NCBI GenBank assembly: GCA_018242725.1
Contig: JAFEBI010000002.1
Coordinates: 1-40,192, forward strand
Source of the DNA: Nitrospira sp.
GTDB taxonomy: Bacteria; Nitrospirota; Nitrospiria; Nitrospirales; Nitrospiraceae
Length of the DNA stretch: 40,192 bases
Reading direction: 5' to 3'
The notes beneath the pieces were generated by a model. It was not told where the DNA came from. It made no database searches and saw nothing but the letters and a program-made list of their open reading frames with translations. This document shows positions 17,419 through 25,882 of the stretch, in pieces. Position numbers and translations under genes: made by a program. Numbering within the stretch: position 1 is the first letter of the stretch; each line of letters opens with the position of its first letter.

Positions 17419-18405
17419 CTACGTTAACCCAGATGCTTCGAGCAATGTGAAAACCTGATCTACCGTCACAGCTAAGCACGGCTTCTCGTGACATGCTCGC
17501 GCATCATCCCACGTAGGGCAGTGACAGGATGGCCCTCGCACAATCGTCACATGGTCCCCCAGAGGTGCCCACCTCGCTGGATCGGTTGGTCCAAAGACGG
17601 CAACAGTACGCACACCGAGGAGAGCAGCCAGGTGAGTCACACCTGAGTCATGCCCCAGCAAGAACCGGGCTTGCACAAGAACACCTGCAAGCGTCGTGAG
17701 CGCAAGACTTCGAAGAATCGGGGGTCGTGGACTGATGACCTGTAGGACACGCTCAACCGCATGCTGATCAGCTGGTCCCTCGATGACAACCGGGAACAGA
17801 TCCTGCTGATCAAGCCTCTGAATGATGCCCGCAATGGTTACTGGATTGAGACACTTATGCGCGCTGCCGCTTCCAGGATGTACCAGCACAAATGGTCGTT
17901 CCCTTGGGATCCTGATACGCTCAAGGCAAGCGCGGCCCTCTTCAACAATGGCTGGTGGGACTTGAATGAACCTCCCCAATGATCCATCATCGGCAGGCTC
18001 CTTCACCGCTTCAAGAAAACGATGGATCTGATGTCTGGCGTGCAAGGCAGGAGAGAATGGGGACTGAATCCGCACTTGTGCGACACCAAACTCTTGGAAC
18101 GTGGTACGAAGCGCGTTCTCGTCGTCTTCCATCCAGGCAACGGCAACATCACATCGATTCAACCACATCTTGAGCTTACAGGGCAGTGGAACGCCCCTTG
18201 AACAAAGCCCCGCTCCAGCTGGTCCCTCCCACGACATCCAGTCATTGATGATGCCACAAGCGATGAGCAATCGACAGACAGACTCGTTGGCCACCAGTAG
18301 AATCTCTCGCCCGTCGTACCGAGCGCCAAGTCGCCGTATAGCCGGTACTGCCAGCAAGACATCTCCCAAGGAGCCTGGATGCACAATGACGAGCGACCAC
18401 GTCAT
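17419..18405 (-). CDS. GT9-family glycosyltransferase (heptosyltransferase-like)
   Basis: A 328-residue protein with the ADP-heptose:LPS heptosyltransferase fold. The N-terminus LVIVHPGSLGDVLLAVPAIR is the classic GT9 opening. The C-terminal half has FVLVHPGSGSAHKCL, the nucleotide-sugar site FLLGHDSGVTHLAALLG, and VAVFGPTDPARWAP. Such enzymes add heptose to the lipopolysaccharide inner core at the cytoplasmic face of the inner membrane. The acceptor cannot be assigned from sequence. A cysteine-rich end (SCHCPTWDDARACHEKPC) is seen in several GT9 members. Its ATG overlaps the mobA stop by four bases, so it is coupled to mobA even though the functions are unrelated. Confidence 0.9.
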   Translation of the reverse strand: MTWSLVIVHPGSLGDVLLAVPAIRRLGARYDGREILLVANESVCRLLIACGIINDWMSWEGPAGAGLCSRGVPLPCKLKMWLNRCDVAVAWMEDDENALRTTFQEFGVAQVRIQSPFSPALHARHQIHRFLEAVKEPADDGSLGRFIQVPPAIVEEGRACLERIRIPRERPFVLVHPGSGSAHKCLNPVTIAGIIQRLDQQDLFPVVIEGPADQHAVERVLQVISPRPPILRSLALTTLAGVLVQARFLLGHDSGVTHLAALLGVRTVAVFGPTDPARWAPLGDHVTIVRGPSCHCPTWDDARACHEKPCLAVTVDQVFTLLEASGLT

Positions 18406-19040
18406 ATGCGTTCTGGGTAGTCACCGTACCGGTCTTCCATCAGATCACCGCAGAGAGAGCGAGCGCGTTCAAGATCAGACGGTGTATTGACATTCAGAAA
18501 CGATCGCCCATCAGGATCAATTTTGCGAATCTCATCCTCCGTAATCAGACGAACACGAAGTACAGGGCAGGTAAGCAGTCTCTGTAATTTTAGATCACCG
18601 CTCCGAATGAGCCCCTCCACAACCGACAGACAGTTTCGGCTGTAGACCGCATGAGTCGGCTGAGGTCGACCATTCCAATAGGCGAGAACAATATCCGCGT
18701 CGTCTTTTTGGCTGACTATATATTGTACGAGGCCTTCATGAATAAATGGCATGTCGCAGGCAGCGAGAAAGATATACGGGGTTGCGGATTGGTGTAGCCC
18801 GGTATACATGCCTCCGAGACTTCCAGAGGATGGGATGAGGTCACGCATGACTGGAATATGAGCCTCGAGTAGGGGACTATCCTGAGCGATGACGATACAC
18901 ACACGCTCAAAAATCTCAGAAAGAACATTTTGGCTCCTCTCCAGCAGGGGACGTTCCCCCACGGCAAGAAAGCGCTTATCGACACCCATCCTCCGACTCT
19001 TTCCTCCAGCCAGAAGAACCCCTGTGACATTGGAGATCAT
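18402..19040 (-). CDS. mobA: Molybdenum cofactor guanylyltransferase MobA
   Basis: A 212-residue nucleotidyltransferase that links GMP to molybdopterin to make the Mo-bis-MGD precursor used by DMSO-reductase-family enzymes such as nitrate reductase and nitrite oxidoreductase. The signature VLLAGGKSRRMGVDK lies at residues 7-21, followed by GSLGGMYTGLH, the metal-binding AACDMPF, and FLNVNTPSDLERA at the end. The start at 19040 is chosen because the longer frame to 19094 begins inside a transcription terminator stem. It follows the NxrC-like respiratory operon, which fits a need for molybdenum cofactor. The terminator between them argues for a separate promoter or for read-through. Confidence 0.92.
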   Translation of the reverse strand: MISNVTGVLLAGGKSRRMGVDKRFLAVGERPLLERSQNVLSEIFERVCIVIAQDSPLLEAHIPVMRDLIPSSGSLGGMYTGLHQSATPYIFLAACDMPFIHEGLVQYIVSQKDDADIVLAYWNGRPQPTHAVYSRNCLSVVEGLIRSGDLKLQRLLTCPVLRVRLITEDEIRKIDPDGRSFLNVNTPSDLERARSLCGDLMEDRYGDYPERI

Positions 19041-19057
19041 GAATCTGCCACCGCTAC

Positions 19058-19091
19058 AAATAAAAAGGGGGTGGGTCATCCCCACCCCCTT
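19058..19091 (-). terminator. Rho-independent terminator of the respiratory operon
   Basis: Perfect 11-base-pair stem: AAGGGGGTGGG at 19065-19075 pairs with CCCACCCCCTT at 19081-19091 across a five-base loop. Read on the minus strand, the stem is followed by a T-rich run. It lies 38 bases past the stop of the NxrC-like gene at 19129 and before mobA, so it should end the operon that starts near 25760. Confidence 0.9.
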
Positions 19092-19128
19092 CAAGCCGAC
19101 GATGTCTACTTACGCTTCAAAAGGAAGA

Positions 19129-20901
19129 TTACAGTGCCTTTCCTTTTTTCCTGTTTGAACGGCGAGTCAAGATCCAGCCCTCTAAGAGAACCACACCAAC
19201 CGCGATAACGACCGGGTAAATGTATGTCTCCTGTGGGACTGGCGGGTTCATAAAGGTGTAGTAGAAGGCTGATACCGCCATCTTCCGTCCTGCATCACCA
19301 TTGTGACCATCCCAGGCAAAGAAAACGGTCGGAATATATTGACCCACTTCAAAGAAGGTATCTTCATCGTAATCTTGATCCTTCTTATTTCCGACAGGCC
19401 TCTGAATCATGACGTACCACCGGCCATTCTTCCACTCTGCCTTCAGAAGCTTCATGGCCTCTTCGTAATTATCGCGCTCTTCAAAATCCTTATCCCAGCC
19501 CGTCCCTTTGAAGGCGCGGAGAGATCCATCCGCTTCCCACTTCACGATGTCCACAGGGAACTGTTCGTTAGTACCGAACAAGTAGCGAGGCTTGATCGGT
19601 GCTGGAAGCTCCTTCCACTTGACGGCGGTTTCAATGGCAATCGCGTCATTGTAGACTGCATAGTTGTTCTGGTGAGCCGCGATGGACCCTTCTTCACCAG
19701 TCTTTGGGTCCTGCTCCTTCACATCAATATTGACTTGCGTTGGAGCCCAGGGCAACTTTCCTTCGGCTACGCTTTTCGTGCGGTCATCCCATTCAAGCAG
19801 ATACACAATATGTTTATCGTTGTAGAGCGATCGCACCCAGATGTCATCAAGTCGATTCACGAAGTTCCTCGGCTTGTGGGTGATCTGTCCGCCCATGGCC
19901 ACATATCGCCTTGGAGCCTTTTTCCATGCCTCATGCTCAAGATCGGTCGGGATTTCACCCTCTACCATATCCGACGGAATGACGAAATTGATTTTGGGTT
20001 TATCAGTCAGAGGATCGATTGGTAAGGGATTGCCTAGTGGATCGCGCTCACAGAGAGAATTGACAAAGTTAGCAATGTCCCATCGTTCATCAACGGTCGT
20101 GTTGTCTGCGAACGAAGGCATCGGCGTGCCGTTCACACCCGTTGAGAAGGTTCTAAATATGTTGCTTACGCTATAAGGATCCTGGCGACTGCCACGGAAA
20201 TTCCAACACTTATGCCAGTTAGCCGGCTGAATGGAGAAGCCCCAGTCATCCTTCAGATTGAAGGCATTTCCATCACCGCGACCTTCCATCCCATGGCATT
20301 CGACACATTTCTTTTCGACGATTAACTCACCACCACGCTTCTTACTTTCGTCGGTAGCAGGTTTCGGCTTCAAATCAGCCAACTGCAGCACCGTTTGGCT
20401 CTCAGACTGTTTATCGGTGAATTTCCGATCTTTGACGAGCTGGGTCGTCACAAAAGAGAGAACTTGCTGACGTTGTTCTTCACTCAAGATACCTTCCCAC
20501 GGAGGCATCGCGGAACCGGGCAAACCATGCGTCACCGTTTCGAAGAGATCGTTTTGACCAGGTATCGGCTTCTTGGCGTCGAACAAGGGCAATTCTCCGC
20601 TGGCCGTATGCCGAATCTTAAAAGTTCCCTGATTGAAGTTGCGCGGCCGAGGCCAGAGACGGTCGGCACCAGGCCCGTCACCTGCCCCATCAACCCCATG
20701 ACACCACACACACTTGGTAAAATAGACTCGCTTCCCTGCCTCAATCATTTCTGCAGAGGGTTCAGCCGCAAGTTCTCCTTTTTTAAATCCTTCAGGAAGC
20801 CCTTGCGCTGAAACTGTGGAATAACCAGCAGTTGACACTAAAACCACTCCGAAGGCTACAGCCGTGATGATCCCGGCCTTCTGAGTTATACTGTCCTTCA
20901 T
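19129..20901 (-). CDS. NxrC-like membrane-anchored haem protein (2x cytochrome c + EB_dh)
   Basis: A 590-residue exported protein. A signal segment is near residues 10-33 (AGIITAVAFGVVLVSTAGYS). Cytochrome c domain 1 has CVWCH at 64-68 with a Met ligand in AMPPW. Domain 2 has CVECH at 199-203 with MPSFAD. Residues about 310-550 resemble the ethylbenzene dehydrogenase gamma haem-b-binding family used by NxrC-type subunits, with LYNDKHIVYLLEWDD and GQYIPTVFFAWDGHNGDAG. A transmembrane helix at about 560-578 anchors it. In nitrite-oxidising Nitrospira such proteins are proposed to take electrons from NxrAB. The start at 20901 has GAGG six bases upstream; an ATG at 20922 is the alternative. It is the last gene before the terminator. 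Confidence 0.85.
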   Translation of the reverse strand: MKDSITQKAGIITAVAFGVVLVSTAGYSTVSAQGLPEGFKKGELAAEPSAEMIEAGKRVYFTKCVWCHGVDGAGDGPGADRLWPRPRNFNQGTFKIRHTASGELPLFDAKKPIPGQNDLFETVTHGLPGSAMPPWEGILSEEQRQQVLSFVTTQLVKDRKFTDKQSESQTVLQLADLKPKPATDESKKRGGELIVEKKCVECHGMEGRGDGNAFNLKDDWGFSIQPANWHKCWNFRGSRQDPYSVSNIFRTFSTGVNGTPMPSFADNTTVDERWDIANFVNSLCERDPLGNPLPIDPLTDKPKINFVIPSDMVEGEIPTDLEHEAWKKAPRRYVAMGGQITHKPRNFVNRLDDIWVRSLYNDKHIVYLLEWDDRTKSVAEGKLPWAPTQVNIDVKEQDPKTGEEGSIAAHQNNYAVYNDAIAIETAVKWKELPAPIKPRYLFGTNEQFPVDIVKWEADGSLRAFKGTGWDKDFEERDNYEEAMKLLKAEWKNGRWYVMIQRPVGNKKDQDYDEDTFFEVGQYIPTVFFAWDGHNGDAGRKMAVSAFYYTFMNPPVPQETYIYPVVIAVGVVLLEGWILTRRSNRKKGKAL

Positions 20902-20956
20902 GTTTAGCCTCATAATCTTCATTATGTTTGGGTTGGCATTCTCAGGGACATAGCGA

Positions 20957-21994
20957 CTAGTCCCAAGTCCGTGGATAGTAGCCGGTGTGCCAATATTCAA
21001 ACAAAACGACTTTCCAAATTTCATCCACGGTCAGGTGCTGTTCCCATGGAGGCATGACTGAAGCCCACGGGAATCCTTCATTGGGTAATCCGATGCCACC
21101 CTTCGAAACACGCCAGAAGATAAACGTTTCTTGTAACTGTGCGATCGTGCCTGGATCGGTAAAGTTTGCGGGAATTGGATTGAAGGCAAAGGCGTGCAGT
21201 CCTCTCCCGTTCAGATTATCGCCATGGCAGAAATGACAATTTTGGAAGAAAATCTCTCCGCCTTCTCTGACGTACTTCAAATAACCTTGGTTTTTCTCGT
21301 CCCAGGGATTGGCATTTGGTTTCATCAAACGCCCCATTCCCTGCTCGACAATATTGGCATTCGAATACTCTTGATCGTATTTCCCTTCTGGATTGACTCG
21401 ATAGGGATTCTGTGACGTTTGCAGCGTATAGGTCTTCCCATGAACCTTTGTGCTCGCAGGAGGCGCAGGATGAACCGTCCGAAGCTCAATAGGCTCTTCA
21501 GACTTCGGCATCATGGCATTGAAGGAGAAGCCACCAATAAGAATGGGAATGAGCACAAGGTATACGTACCTGAGAAGCCTGTTCATTCCCGTCTGTGCAT
21601 CAAGGACGTTCATGATGGGCTGCTTAAACTTCTTCCAGTCTTCTTCATTGGCAGATACCCACATGAACACGGTGACAAGACCCACCGTTCCATACATTGC
21701 ACGTACGCTGAAAGGGATTGGAGGATAGACGCGAAACTTGAGATAGAGCATCAAAAATATCCAGAAACCGATCCCTTGCCAAAACCGCGGGAGTGCCATT
21801 CCCATGGCGCTCAGCATGTAGCTCAGACCGGTAAAGCCAATCACATAGCTTGCTATTTCAAGCAACAGCTGGATCGGCATATACCCTTCAACTAACCGCA
21901 CAGTAGTCGATGGGATAACACCAAAGGTCATCCCACCCAAAAGGAGCAGCCCCGCCACTCCAATTAAGGCACCAAGAGACATCAATGCTTTCAT
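20957..21994 (-). CDS. Membrane-bound monohaem cytochrome c
   Basis: A 345-residue protein. The N-terminal half has four to five hydrophobic segments (for example LGALIGVAGLLLLGGMTFGV and YVYLVLIPILIGGFSFNAMM). The C-terminal half is a periplasmic cytochrome c domain with CHFCH at about 253-257 and a likely Met ligand in VMPPWEQ. It ends in EYWHTGYYPRTWD. The ATG at 21994 has GGGAG seven bases upstream. The membrane part does not look like a known quinol-oxidising cytochrome b. By position between a di-haem cytochrome c and the NxrC-like protein it is probably an electron-transfer link at the inner membrane; this role is inferred. Confidence 0.82.
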   Translation of the reverse strand: MKALMSLGALIGVAGLLLLGGMTFGVIPSTTVRLVEGYMPIQLLLEIASYVIGFTGLSYMLSAMGMALPRFWQGIGFWIFLMLYLKFRVYPPIPFSVRAMYGTVGLVTVFMWVSANEEDWKKFKQPIMNVLDAQTGMNRLLRYVYLVLIPILIGGFSFNAMMPKSEEPIELRTVHPAPPASTKVHGKTYTLQTSQNPYRVNPEGKYDQEYSNANIVEQGMGRLMKPNANPWDEKNQGYLKYVREGGEIFFQNCHFCHGDNLNGRGLHAFAFNPIPANFTDPGTIAQLQETFIFWRVSKGGIGLPNEGFPWASVMPPWEQHLTVDEIWKVVLFEYWHTGYYPRTWD

Positions 21995-22036
21995 CGGCAA
22001 ACTCCCTTTACTCTCCGCATGATAGATAACCAGGCG

Positions 22037-23341
22037 CTACGAAATCTTCGGTGGTGGCGCTCCAGTTTTCACTTGCGACAAGTAGTCAACGATTTTCTTC
22101 AATGCTCCAGCGCTCAATTTCTGACCAAAAATAGCCGGCATTGTCTTATCTGGGAATGGCTTCACAACATAGGCGCTCGGATCAACAATGGACTCCATAA
22201 TATATTCAGCAGGTGACTTTGCTGTGCCCTTGTATGATGGATCCTTGATACGCTGTGCCGCAGTGGTCCCTTCCTCAAGCTTCGGTCCGATCGTCCCCAT
22301 AGCACCAGGAATACCAGGGATGGTATGGCAGGACACGCACTGAGCTTTGGCAAAAATTTGATCAACAGGCTCTGATCCATCTGCCAGCAGCGATGTGGCT
22401 CCCGCAGGCTTATCATCTGCCTGCTTCGGACGGTCAGCCTCAGGAACAAACTTTTCATACGACTTCACAATTTCATCGAATGATGGAGGTTCAACCCCCT
22501 CCCTGGCATACATCCAGGTATCAACAGCCGCAAGCTCTGCGAGACTGAGAGATATCGGTGGCTTATGAATCGATGGCATTGGGCTCTCTTTGTCGTTCGT
22601 CCCTTTCACACCATAACCAGCGACGACATAGCAGCTAGGACAGGAATGAGACTCTGCAATGTATTCCTGTACGGTCTCTGCAGTGCCTGATCCAGGAAAT
22701 GCTTCCTTGACGGAATATTCACGTTTTGACGGATTACCCTTAGAATACTTAGGGTCCTCTAAGCGCTCCTTACGAGTGGGCAGACCCAATAAGTTCGGTG
22801 CTCGCTCACCGAGCATCCCTGCATGGAAGGCATGGCAAAGCGGACATTGCCCCTTACCGATCGCACCTTGCTCCTTATTCTTTCCGACGCCGCCAAAAAT
22901 AATCTCCTCGCCCTTATCAGCCAGTTGCTGAGTGGACATGGTTTCCCACGTAACCTTCTCCTCTATCGGCGGAAAGCCACCTTCCACTTGTGGAAGCCAG
23001 TTTCCATAGCCGGAAAGGAACGCGGCCACGAAGAACATCATGCCTCCTATCTTCAGGAGAGCGCTGAGGTTGGTGAAGTACAACGCCATGATAAAGGTTG
23101 TTACCGTGATCATCACCAACGAAACAGGAAGCAACCGGCTTTCGCCGTAAAAATTCGTTTTGTAATTGGCGATCGCCACAAAGAGAAGGAAGCAGGATAC
23201 CATCCCAATGAACGTCTTAAATACTGCGCGTTTCTTCGCAGCTGGGTCGCTGATGCTTACTTGAAAATAAACAAGCAGACCCGCAATGATGGCCAAGGCC
23301 ATCCAACCCATCGACAGTGCTTCTGCAATCAAATTACCCAA
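22037..23341 (-). CDS. Membrane-anchored tandem cytochrome c
   Basis: A 434-residue protein with four N-terminal hydrophobic helices (about 8-28, 40-58, 70-90, 95-112), then two duplicated cytochrome c domains on the periplasmic side. Haem sites are CPLCH at 166-170 and CVSCH at 335-339. Each domain continues to a YVV motif and a Met ligand (SPMPSI, TMPAIF). In domain 1 the segment equivalent to DPSAYVV of domain 2 reads CPSCYVV, so C234 and C237 are extra cysteines and not a third haem site. It lies 83 bases downstream of the bd-like oxidase subunit and is the likely direct electron partner of it. Confidence 0.85.
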   Translation of the reverse strand: MGNLIAEALSMGWMALAIIAGLLVYFQVSISDPAAKKRAVFKTFIGMVSCFLLFVAIANYKTNFYGESRLLPVSLVMITVTTFIMALYFTNLSALLKIGGMMFFVAAFLSGYGNWLPQVEGGFPPIEEKVTWETMSTQQLADKGEEIIFGGVGKNKEQGAIGKGQCPLCHAFHAGMLGERAPNLLGLPTRKERLEDPKYSKGNPSKREYSVKEAFPGSGTAETVQEYIAESHSCPSCYVVAGYGVKGTNDKESPMPSIHKPPISLSLAELAAVDTWMYAREGVEPPSFDEIVKSYEKFVPEADRPKQADDKPAGATSLLADGSEPVDQIFAKAQCVSCHTIPGIPGAMGTIGPKLEEGTTAAQRIKDPSYKGTAKSPAEYIMESIVDPSAYVVKPFPDKTMPAIFGQKLSAGALKKIVDYLSQVKTGAPPPKIS

Positions 23342-23424
23342 GGTCGTGACCTCCTACGGCTACAACTCAAGTGGCGACATGTCCCCACTCGGTCCGTTGA
23401 GCCGACTATCAAAGAAGACACAGG

Positions 23425-25341
23425 TTAATGACTGGGAGCCGGCTGAGGAACACTACCAGGTATTCCTGCCTTAGACTCCACGGGAACTTTCTTCGCCGTT
23501 AAGCTACCCAGCCAAAAAACAAACAGAATTGTAATCCAAAAAAACAACACATTCGCCGAAATCATATTGGCGGCAAATCCTACCGTATGGGTATAGGCCC
23601 ATGGAGAATTGTCTCTCATGATTTCATTAACATGCCAAAAGAGCCTGACGGACGAACGAATATAGCCCATCAATGCCATCATCCAGGTAAATGCTGTCGC
23701 CAACATAATAAGGGCGTATTGGGATCGAGCGGAAATCTTACCCCACTCGATCGCCCCCATTTGCTTAGCACCTCTCATCATCACGCTATTCAATGCAAAC
23801 ATGAAGAAGAGACAAGATAAGGTTGTCGCCACCTGAGGAACCGACAGACCAACCCGGACGTTTGCCGGAATGTAATACCCATACACGGCGAGGAAGATAA
23901 TATTGAAGTACGCGCAGCCGAAGAACACACCCATAAAGATGTTCCCGAACTTCGCCCAGGATACGGTTGAGACTTTATTGCCTCGCATATACCAGACAAA
24001 GCTCAACACCGTGGTGGTAATAATGACGTTAATGCCTCCGTTTTTCGCAGACATAACACCATAGTTACCCAACACTGGATGCTGCTGCCCCCCCATGGCT
24101 TTCAACTCTGCCGGAGTCATCACCATGGTGTGCGGGGTAATAAAGACAACAAAGCCGCACGCAAGCAGAAAGACCAAATACTTAATATACCGCTGATACT
24201 TCTCTGCACCACGCATACGCCCCATGGCCTGCCAGAGATAGTAATTTGTGCACAAAAATAGAATACCGATCATGGTGGCTTGAATAATGAACAACCACGC
24301 AAGCAAACCACCCATCAAGGTGATACCCATTTGCTGACGATAGGCATAGACCTCGCGCATGAGCCAATATCCGGCAAATGGCAATGGGATCAGAAACGCC
24401 ACACCCAAAGCCATAGCGATATAGCCCATCCAATCATAGTGAGCTCGATCCTCATCCGTTTTTGATGCCAAAAACTTGTATGCAGCATAGGCCGCGACAA
24501 CACCACCTCCGAACGCCATATTGCCAAGGATTCGGTGGAGGTTAAGCGGATTCCAGAGCGCAGTGTGAATGACGTGCCAGATATTCCCGAGATATCGCCC
24601 CTGCTCATCAACCCCGGCGGGTGACATCATGAAACCGATCCAGGAGTTTGCGAGGAACATGAGCAATGTCCCAATGACGTTCAAGACCACCGACATGCTC
24701 AAATGGATCCACTTCAAGAACCCCTCCCTCATCTTGTCCCAGCCGTAGTAATAGATGTAGAGGGTTCCACTCTCCGCCACAAACATCAATGCATAGATGT
24801 GCATGACGGGGCGGAAGATACCCGACAAATACGAAAAGAATGCCGGATATAGAGTCAGGAAGGTGAAAATCAGAATACCTCCCAGGATAGCAGTGAGAGA
24901 GTAGGCGGTAAGACTGATCTTAATAAAGTCATACGCCAATTGATCGTAGCGCTTCGCGAGCGCCTTATCTTTCGTCACAACCCCCATAAATTCGATGATC
25001 ATGCAGAAAATCGGGACGGCCAACACAAAGCTGCCGTAGTAGAGATGCTGCTGATTGGCAAACCAGAGCAACACGCGACTTTCAAAGTTATACCTTGGAT
25101 AGTCCTTAACACCATCCGTCGTCTTAGGAGCGGGAGCACCAGACACGATACCTTCAGTCTTATAATAGACATCCCGACCCTTCTCGATCTTATCTCCGTC
25201 CTTCTTTGCCGCATCGCCCGCATGAGTCTCTTCACCGATAGCCAGTGAAGGCAATGCCACGACGACCGGAAGCAGAAGGAGGCCGACCATCATGCAGAGC
25301 GCCACAATCGAAAATACGCGCTTGCCGGCTAAAAGGCCCAT
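23425..25341 (-). CDS. Cytochrome bd-like oxidase subunit I (CydA-like), copy 1
   Basis: A 638-residue polytopic protein with an N-terminal signal helix and a short periplasmic lead, then about 14 hydrophobic segments. It is distantly CydA-like: QQHLYYGSFVLAVP (H99) matches the region of the first haem-ligand His, AESGTLYIYYYGWDKM (E190) matches a conserved Glu segment, and NPLNLHR (H269) matches the second His region. The quinol loop and the GRQPW motif of true CydA are missing. Extra histidines H256, H259 and H269 cluster in WHVIHTALWNPLNLHR, with H404 and H421 further on; these could hold copper or haem. In Nitrospira, CydA-like proteins of this kind have been proposed as terminal oxidases. 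No CydB is present. A strong AAGGAGG precedes the ATG. Its partners are the two small proteins upstream and the cytochromes downstream. Confidence 0.85.
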   Translation of the reverse strand: MGLLAGKRVFSIVALCMMVGLLLLPVVVALPSLAIGEETHAGDAAKKDGDKIEKGRDVYYKTEGIVSGAPAPKTTDGVKDYPRYNFESRVLLWFANQQHLYYGSFVLAVPIFCMIIEFMGVVTKDKALAKRYDQLAYDFIKISLTAYSLTAILGGILIFTFLTLYPAFFSYLSGIFRPVMHIYALMFVAESGTLYIYYYGWDKMREGFLKWIHLSMSVVLNVIGTLLMFLANSWIGFMMSPAGVDEQGRYLGNIWHVIHTALWNPLNLHRILGNMAFGGGVVAAYAAYKFLASKTDEDRAHYDWMGYIAMALGVAFLIPLPFAGYWLMREVYAYRQQMGITLMGGLLAWLFIIQATMIGILFLCTNYYLWQAMGRMRGAEKYQRYIKYLVFLLACGFVVFITPHTMVMTPAELKAMGGQQHPVLGNYGVMSAKNGGINVIITTTVLSFVWYMRGNKVSTVSWAKFGNIFMGVFFGCAYFNIIFLAVYGYYIPANVRVGLSVPQVATTLSCLFFMFALNSVMMRGAKQMGAIEWGKISARSQYALIMLATAFTWMMALMGYIRSSVRLFWHVNEIMRDNSPWAYTHTVGFAANMISANVLFFWITILFVFWLGSLTAKKVPVESKAGIPGSVPQPAPSH

Positions 25342-25411
25342 GGAATACCTCCTTAATACCCTACGTTAAATGTATGATTTCCAGAATACTCGACAACACC
25401 TTCAGGAGGGC

Positions 25412-25543
25412 TCAGTTTTTGAAGAGATACCAAAAATCCAGCCCCTGCATATCCATAAGGTAGTGATCAACCAGCACAAAATACCCAACGGTAATAATAA
25501 GAGAAACAACAAGTGCAATGACTGGATTATTAAGCGCGCTCAT
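25412..25543 (-). CDS. Small single-helix membrane protein, likely oxidase subunit
   Basis: A 43-residue protein with sequence MSALNNPVIALVVSLIITVG then a short polar tail ending in FWYLFKN. One transmembrane helix spans about residues 7-26. The ATG at 25543 has a strong GGAGGAGAGG upstream. It is too short for standard gene finders with a 60-residue cut-off. It lies 70 bases upstream of the bd-like oxidase subunit and on the same strand. By analogy with CydX, CydH or CcoQ-type peptides it is probably a structural or stabilising subunit of that complex. I know no named family for it. Confidence 0.75.
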   Translation of the reverse strand: MSALNNPVIALVVSLIITVGYFVLVDHYLMDMQGLDFWYLFKN

Positions 25544-25632
25544 TTTCTTCCTCTCCTCCGTCGACCAATGTCATCAATTAGTTAAGCCGGACCATCCTTA
25601 ATCCCCTTAATCCAATGACACACCCCAAATAC

Positions 25633-25755
25633 TTAACAAGGACACTGGATACCGGCAAACCAATAGAAAAACCATAGTCCGACGGCACACGTGATATAAA
25701 AAATCATTTTCCCGACTTTTACCTTCAGCTCGCTGTCAGGTGTAGCTGTTGCCAT
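25633..25755 (-). CDS. Small single-helix membrane protein, first gene of the respiratory operon
   Basis: A 40-residue protein: MATATPDSELKVKVGKMIFY, then ITCAVGLWFFYWFAGIQCPC at the end. A charged N-terminal stretch precedes one aromatic-rich helix, and the last three residues are Cys-Pro-Cys, which could bind a metal or form a disulphide. GGGAG lies ten bases before the ATG at 25755; an in-frame ATG at 25761 is possible (42 residues). The next gene downstream is the 43-residue membrane protein and then the bd-like oxidase, so a subunit or copper-handling role is possible. Confidence 0.72.
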   Translation of the reverse strand: MATATPDSELKVKVGKMIFYITCAVGLWFFYWFAGIQCPC

Positions 25756-25817
25756 CGTCATTCAACTCCCGATCAAGATAGTTGGTAAGGGGTAAATTCA
25801 GAATTACTGCATTTCCT

Positions 25818-25846
25818 TGACAGGCACTCGGCCCTGTGTTATCAAA
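25818..25846 (+). promoter_or_regulatory. Sigma-70-type promoter for the 34-residue plus-strand ORF
   Basis: A perfect -35 TTGACA at 25818-25823 and a -10 TATCAA at 25841-25846 are separated by 17 bases. Transcription would start near 25853, 30 bases ahead of the GTG at 25883. It points away from the minus-strand oxidase operon that starts at about 25760, so this 100-base stretch is a divergent control region. Confidence 0.6.
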
Positions 25847-25882
25847 ATTTCTCAACTTTCAACACGAACTAGAGAGGAAATT

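Noticed and set aside
22628..22642. Third c-type haem motif in the tandem cytochrome c
   Set aside because: The motif is CPSCY without the His, and it aligns with DPSAY in the second domain.
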